Shown: one piece after another, positions 60,041-64,000 of the stretch | How the letters are laid out: the number at the start of each line of letters is the position of its first letter | How positions within the stretch are numbered: the stretch's first letter is position 1 | Source: Silvimonas soli | GTDB lineage: Bacteria; Pseudomonadota; Gammaproteobacteria; Burkholderiales; Chitinibacteraceae | Assembly (NCBI RefSeq): GCF_030035605.1 | Contig: NZ_CP106736.1 | Location: 3,407,001 to 3,471,000, forward strand | Direction: 5' to 3' | DNA length: 64,000 nt | Position numbers and translations under genes: made by a program | Notes under the pieces: generated by a model | The model's database searches: none | What the model saw: the letters and a program-made list of their open reading frames with translations, nothing else | Told to the model about the DNA's origin: nothing

Positions 60041-60286
60041 ATGACTAGCTTGCAACAACCAGTAGTGCCGCCAGGATCTGGCGGGTTGAAAATCGACACC
60101 GTGGAAGCGGCGCTCGATTATGTCTTTTTGCAGTTTGAAAACAATCATGCTCAGGCACGTGAAATCTGGGCTGAAACTTATAACAAGCTCGCCGAGGCAG
60201 CCGATTCTGGTCTGGCTGCAGATATCGAGGTGGCACGCCGCATGTTGTTGGAAACGATCAGCCGGACCCAACTCAGGGCGGCGTGA
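60041..60286 (+). CDS. Small helical protein, unknown function
   Basis: 81 residues: MTSLQQPVVPPGSGGLKIDT, then a mainly alpha-helical part (EAALDYVFLQFENNHAQAREIWAETYNKLAEAADSG; VARRMLLETISRTQ). No signal or membrane segment. GGGAG 7 bases before the ATG supports the start. A hairpin with a T-rich tail follows at 60359-60406. Family not recognised. Confidence 0.6.
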   Translation: MTSLQQPVVPPGSGGLKIDTVEAALDYVFLQFENNHAQAREIWAETYNKLAEAADSGLAADIEVARRMLLETISRTQLRAA

Positions 60287-60358
60287 TCGGACTTTGCTGA
60301 TTGGGCAATGTCTGGCTCCAATCAAAACATCCATCTGCTGTGCTGCAAGCAGATCAAT

Positions 60359-60406
60359 GGCGGAATGACTGGCCGGGATTTACCCCGACCAGTCAGCCGC
60401 CGTTTT
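60359..60406 (+). terminator. Probable terminator between the small protein and yaiI
   Basis: GGCGG and TGACTGG (60359-60363, 60366-60372) pair with CCAGTCA and CCGCC (60389-60395, 60397-60401), then GTTTTA. It ends 12 bases before the yaiI start, which is tight, so it may also act as a leader structure. Confidence 0.5.
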
Positions 60407-60417
60407 ATACTCCCGGC

Positions 60418-60924
60418 ATGTCTACTGCCAACTCTTCTGATTCCCCGGTTAATCCCCGCGCTGCCTGTATCTGGGTGGATGCCGATGCCTGCCCCAAAGC
60501 CATCAAGGAAATCCTGTTCCGGGCAGCGGACAGGGCGCAAATCCACATCATTCTGGTTGCCAACCAGCTCTTGCATGTACCGCCTTCGCCCTGGTTGCGC
60601 GCTGTGCAAGTGCCTGCCGGGTTCGACGTAGCCGATAACGAAATCGTTGAACGCACGCAGACAGGTGACTTGGTGATTACTGCGGATATTCCGCTGGCGG
60701 CGGCGGTGATTGCCAAAGGCGGCGCAGTGCTGGACCCGCGTGGCGAGCGTTTGAGCTTGGCCAATATTCAGGAGCGCCTGAGCATGCGCGACTTCATGCA
60801 AGGCCTGCGCGATAGCGGCGTGCAAACCGGTGGCCCGGCCAGCTTGTCGGCAGCGGACCGGCAAACCTTTGGGCGCGAGCTAGACAAGTGGCTGGCAAAA
60901 AATCGTTCGTCGATACGCTTGTAA
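60418..60924 (+). CDS. yaiI: YaiI/YqxD family (DUF188) protein
   Basis: 168 residues. IWVDADACPKAIKEILFRAADRAQI at ~18-42 and DLVITADIPLAAAVIAKGGAVLDPRGERL near 85-110 define the DUF188 (YaiI/YqxD) family, which has a PIN-like nuclease fold with conserved Asp residues. Biological role unknown. The chosen ATG (MSTANSSDSP) is where homologues begin; no strong ribosome binding site. Confidence 0.9.
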   Translation: MSTANSSDSPVNPRAACIWVDADACPKAIKEILFRAADRAQIHIILVANQLLHVPPSPWLRAVQVPAGFDVADNEIVERTQTGDLVITADIPLAAAVIAKGGAVLDPRGERLSLANIQERLSMRDFMQGLRDSGVQTGGPASLSAADRQTFGRELDKWLAKNRSSIRL

Positions 60925-60994
60925 TTGACCGGTCTACGCCCAACCTGTGCGACAGCAGTTTCCATCCCCCCCTTTGTATATAACGGAGAACACG

Positions 60995-61696
60995 ATGACT
61001 TCACGCTGGATCGATATCACAAGCACCACGGGTGAGACCTACACCGGTTATTTGTCATTGCCGCCGACAGGCAAAGGGCCTGGTCTGGTGCTGATCCAGG
61101 AAATCTGGGGCGTGAACGAGCATATCCGTACCGTGGCCGATCAGTATGCAGCCGATGGTTTTGTGGTGCTGGCACCGGATGTGTTCTGGCGTCAGTCCCC
61201 GCGCATCGAGCTCAAATATGATGATGTCGATACCCCCAAAGCCTTTGGCCATATGCAGGCGCTGGATCAACCGGCCGCCGTGAAAGATCTGGTCGGCGCG
61301 GTGAACACGCTCAAGGCGCTACCGGAAGTCACCGGCAAGATCGCAACCGTGGGCTATTGCATGGGCGGGCGCTTGTCTTATCTGACAGCGGCCAATAGCC
61401 CGGATGTGGCCGCTGGCGTGGCGTATTACCCGGGCGCCATCAATACGGTGATGGATCAAGCCGCGACGCTCACTGCGCCGGTGCAATTTCACTTCGGTGG
61501 CTTGGACACCTACATCACCCACGCCGTGCGCGAGGCGGTGATTGATACGCTGGGCGATCGTGACGAGACCGAAATTTACGTCTACGAGAACGCCGATCAC
61601 GGCTTTAATTGCTGGGGCCGCGCCATGTACAACCAGAATGCCGCCTTGTTGGCGCATGGTCGTACTTTGCAATTCCTGGCCGAACATCTGGCCTGA
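60995..61696 (+). CDS. Dienelactone hydrolase family protein (Cys nucleophile)
   Basis: 233 residues. A full dienelactone hydrolase: Glu36 in LIQEIWGVNEHIR, Cys122 in VGYCMGGRLSY, acid in FGGLDTYIT and His in ENADHGFNCWGR. Carboxymethylenebutenolidases hydrolyse dienelactone in chlorocatechol breakdown, but chromosomal homologues often act on other lactones or esters. GGAGAA precedes the ATG. Compare the Ser variant at 6875. Confidence 0.92.
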   Translation: MTSRWIDITSTTGETYTGYLSLPPTGKGPGLVLIQEIWGVNEHIRTVADQYAADGFVVLAPDVFWRQSPRIELKYDDVDTPKAFGHMQALDQPAAVKDLVGAVNTLKALPEVTGKIATVGYCMGGRLSYLTAANSPDVAAGVAYYPGAINTVMDQAATLTAPVQFHFGGLDTYITHAVREAVIDTLGDRDETEIYVYENADHGFNCWGRAMYNQNAALLAHGRTLQFLAEHLA

Positions 61697-61712
61697 ATGT
61701 AACTGGCGATAG

Positions 61713-61763
61713 ATAGCAGCATCGGCCAGAGCGGCGTCCCAGCCCACCGCCGATGTCTGCTAT
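61713..61763. terminator. Long hairpin between convergent hydrolase and mdtH genes
   Basis: ATAGCAGCATCGGC (61713-61726) pairs with 61749-61763 with a single bulged base; the loop is 22 bases. It overlaps the mdtH stop. No T run, but the dyad and its position suggest a shared transcription end. Confidence 0.5.
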
Positions 61764-62974
61764 GCCCGTTGCGTCCTCACCGTCGCCGACGAGTGACCGC
61801 GCACCGGTTTCAACAGCTTCCACAAACCCAGCCACGTGATCACGCCAATGCCGGAAAGCGCAAACCACGGCAGTTTGGGCGTATGCCATTGCCGCGACAG
61901 ATCATAAGCCGCTCCGGCAAACAATTGCCCCAGCGCGCCACCCAAGGCCAGACCAATCCGGCTGAAACCCATATAGCTGCCTAACATTGCGGAATCTGCC
62001 TTGCGAGCGGAGAGCATCTCGCGAGCTGGATCGGCAGTAATAGTGCCGATGTAGAACCCCGCCAGCAGCACAAAAAACACCGTCAATGACTGAGAGAAAG
62101 CTTGCAGAAACAGGCTGACGCACATCAGTGCCAGTCCGATCAGCAAGCGGCTTTCCAGTCGCACGCGATGTTCGGCGAAGTGGGCAATCGGGTACAACAA
62201 GGTGAGAGACAGCGCAGTTTCCAGGGTGTACATCCAGCCCACGGCATGGCTGTCGTGGGTTAGCTGCATCACGGCGATCGGCATCAGCATCAAGACCTGC
62301 ACGGCCAGAGCGTAATAACCGGATAACGTGAGCGCGTATTTAACGTATTCGCGGTCGGCCAGTACTTTGCCGATATTCGCAAAAAACGCGCTGCGACCGC
62401 GGGCGATGCGATAGTTGGGCAACAGCAGGGCATTGCACAGGGCGCAAGTAACAAACAAGGCCGCGCCCATCCAGCCGACCCATTCAAACCCGACATTCAA
62501 CAACCAGCTGCCGGTCATGGCGCCCAAGACGGCACCTGCGCTGTCCTGCATCATGATGATGGCGTAAAAACGGTTGCGCTCGCGCGGGCGTGTCAGTTTG
62601 ATAATCAACGCCGAGCGCGGCGGATCAAACAACACGCCACCCAAGGCGGACAGCACGCACGACAAGATCAGCACCAGCGGCGTAGTAGCCAGCGCCATCA
62701 GGGCAAAACCGGCTGCCCGCATCAACATGCCGGTGACAATCATCGGCTTGGCGCCAAAGCGGTCGGCTACCGCGCCGCCAAAAATCCCCAGACCTTGCTG
62801 GATAAACTGGCGCACCGCCAGCGCCGTGCCGACGAGGATGGCGGCCCAGCCCATGTGATCGACAAAGTGGATACTGATCAGCGGAAAAACGACGAAAAAC
62901 CCGAAAACGACCAGAAAGTTGTCCAGCAGGATGAACAACTTGCCCTGGCGGCGGGCTTTGGATGGTAACGACAT
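61760..62974 (-). CDS. mdtH: MFS multidrug exporter MdtH
   Basis: 404 residues (E. coli MdtH 402), twelve membrane segments. Very close to MdtH: GFFVVFPLISIHFVDHMGWAA, LRQFIQQGLGIFGGAVADRFGAKPMIVTGMLMRAAGFA-type block, FDPPRSALIIKL, MMQDSAGAVLGA and GSYMGFSRIGLALGGALGQ. In E. coli MdtH gives mild resistance to quinolones. GGGGA lies near the start. It stands alone. Confidence 0.94.
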   Translation of the reverse strand: MSLPSKARRQGKLFILLDNFLVVFGFFVVFPLISIHFVDHMGWAAILVGTALAVRQFIQQGLGIFGGAVADRFGAKPMIVTGMLMRAAGFALMALATTPLVLILSCVLSALGGVLFDPPRSALIIKLTRPRERNRFYAIIMMQDSAGAVLGAMTGSWLLNVGFEWVGWMGAALFVTCALCNALLLPNYRIARGRSAFFANIGKVLADREYVKYALTLSGYYALAVQVLMLMPIAVMQLTHDSHAVGWMYTLETALSLTLLYPIAHFAEHRVRLESRLLIGLALMCVSLFLQAFSQSLTVFFVLLAGFYIGTITADPAREMLSARKADSAMLGSYMGFSRIGLALGGALGQLFAGAAYDLSRQWHTPKLPWFALSGIGVITWLGLWKLLKPVRGHSSATVRTQRA

Positions 62975-63062
62975 GAAAATCCCCAGCGAGCCAGCCAGTG
63001 TAGGTATCTGCTAGAAATGGGGATATAGGTGAAACTGCCAGTGAGCGTGATCGCCGGGGCAG

Positions 63063-63479
63063 CTAGCCCACGTCAGCGCCGCTACCGGGCTGGAGCAACA
63101 AGGTATTGGCGTCGCGCGTCAGCAACCAGTGGCCACTGGGGTGGCGCGCAAACAGCGTCAGCGTGTGGCCGGAACGCGTGACGGGTTGCGCCGATGATGG
63201 CGGAGTGACCGTCACGATGAGCGCGCTGCGCGACCACGCCAGATCATCAGTACCGCCGACTTCCAGAATCTCCTGTTTTGCCACCAGCCGCATGCTGGCC
63301 GGGTTTGCTGGCAAGAGCGCGGCAAAGGCGGCTTTGCCCACAATTGGCGGCTGGCCGGGCGTGATAAACACGGCATCGTCGGCCATCAACGCCAATACGC
63401 TCGCCGTGTCGCCCGTCATTGAGGCATCCAGCCATTGCTGGCACAGCGCGCGGATTGCGGATTCATCGGCGGGTTTCAT
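63063..63479 (-). CDS. DUF4440/SnoaL-like protein
   Basis: 138 residues: AIRALCQQWLDASMTGDTASVLALMADDAVFITPGQPPIVGKAAFAALL is the SgcJ/EcaC (DUF4440) start of the cone-shaped NTF2-like fold, followed by TRSGHTLTLFARHPSGHWLLTRDANTL. Function is unknown; related domains are small-molecule isomerases or structural. AGG lies 9 bases before this ATG; an ATG nine bases earlier is possible. Divergent from the last gene of the window. Confidence 0.83.
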   Translation of the reverse strand: MKPADESAIRALCQQWLDASMTGDTASVLALMADDAVFITPGQPPIVGKAAFAALLPANPASMRLVAKQEILEVGGTDDLAWSRSALIVTVTPPSSAQPVTRSGHTLTLFARHPSGHWLLTRDANTLLLQPGSGADVG

Positions 63480-63694
63480 GGGCAACATCCTGGTCAAGTG
63501 GATAAACGCGTTGTGGGCGCGCTGCGCAAACACTGCCATTGTATCGGTCAGATTGCACTTGCTTACTAATGCTACGGCGCAAATTGCAAGACTAGTGTAC
63601 CTTTCAGCATCCACATGCAACCACCACTCGCCCGCGTAGGCAAGGCGACGTGGCAGGTTGTTGATGATGCATTGCTTTGACCGGTGAGGATGAA

Positions 63695-64000
63695 TTGACA
63701 AGACAGCGGCGGCTGCTCTGGATTGCGTTTGTGCTGGCGGTGCTGTTGCACCTGGCAACGTTATTGATCCCGTTCTCGTTTTCGAGTGGGGGCTCGCGCT
63801 TTTTCGCCACAAACTTGCCGTTCCAGATCAATCTGCAGCCGCAAGCGGAGCCGGTTGTGACGCCGGAACCTGAATCCGTGCCGGAGACGCCAGTACACGA
63901 CCAGCAAACTGTGGAAGAGTCTGCGCCGCCTGCAGTCATTGCCGTGCCGGTACCTGAAAAACCGATGGTCTCGACGCCGGTGGCGGTGTTGAGTCGGCGT
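63695..64000 (+). CDS. TonB-like, proline-rich membrane protein (N-terminal part, cut by right edge)
   Basis: 102 codons before the edge. TTG start with GAGGA upstream; a TTG at 63677 is an alternative. A basic start MTRQRRLLWIAFVLAVLLHL gives one N-in membrane segment (about 7-28), followed by a region rich in Pro, Val and Glu (VVTPEPESVPETPVHDQQ...PVPEKPMV). This is the layout of TonB-like or DUF3108-type proteins whose C-terminal domain is beyond the window. Function cannot be set without that part. Confidence 0.7.
   Translation, partial: MTRQRRLLWIAFVLAVLLHLATLLIPFSFSSGGSRFFATNLPFQINLQPQAEPVVTPEPESVPETPVHDQQTVEESAPPAVIAVPVPEKPMVSTPVAVLSRR

Noticed and set aside
1..64000. tRNA, rRNA, CRISPR, prophage or intact IS genes
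   Set aside because: None was recognised on either strand by reading; small non-coding RNAs cannot be excluded.

Overview
The window (64 kb, high GC) reads as chromosome of a free-living betaproteobacterium. Secreted chitin- and glucan-binding enzymes with long Pro-Thr linkers, a Pseudomonas-style arginine succinyltransferase operon, many AraC/LysR/MarR/TetR regulators and several MFS exporters suggest a soil or plant-litter degrader, perhaps of the Chitinibacter/Silvimonas group of Neisseriales (inference from gene content only). No rRNA, tRNA, CRISPR array, prophage or intact insertion sequence was seen.

Left part (1-6700): the 3' end of an AraC-type ArgR-like regulator, then aruF-aruG-astD-astB-astE, which converts arginine to glutamate plus succinate. 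A short palindromic repeat sits between astB and astE. 6.8-10.3 kb: a dienelactone-hydrolase-like enzyme, a small membrane protein, a membrane sensor (MASE1-like plus PAS) with no output domain, and an alpha/beta hydrolase with a Cys nucleophile. 10.3-17.2 kb is an osmoprotection block: a four-gene betaine/choline-type ABC importer, whose leader carries a 269-bp element with perfect 25-bp terminal inverted repeats, followed by a small unknown protein and a BetT-type choline transporter on the other strand.

17.4-30.3 kb: a DUF1275 membrane protein divergent from a marR-isochorismatase-small membrane protein-MFS operon; a dual GGDEF/EAL protein; AraC and LysR regulators; an NmrA-like reductase; the mdaB-ygiN quinone pair; an AHSA1-like protein. 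30.5-34.6 kb: poxB, then a carotenoid oxygenase divergent from a TetR regulator with a 31-bp near-perfect palindrome between them. 34.7-46.2 kb is the carbohydrate part: a secreted protein with two CBM56-like modules and a beta-helix domain behind tandem LacI-like operators, two LPS-core-type glycosyltransferases, an orphan histidine kinase, AraC plus ThuA and Gfo/Idh/MocA genes, and a secreted chitin-binding protein with a lysozyme-like domain.

46.4-56.2 kb: an exported methyltransferase-like protein, DUF427, lipocalin, an 8-oxoguanine-deaminase-type amidohydrolase, an OmpA/BON protein, and a formate/oxalate cluster (OFA transporter, its 33-residue small partner, an FdhF/YdeP-type molybdoenzyme, a winged-helix protein and FdhD). 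56.3-64 kb: an orphan branched-chain amino acid binding protein, a DUF3443/DUF2844 pair with two aspartic-protease-like motifs, a small helical protein, a YaiI/DUF188 protein, a second dienelactone hydrolase, mdtH, a DUF4440 protein, and the start of a TonB-like proline-rich membrane protein cut by the right edge.
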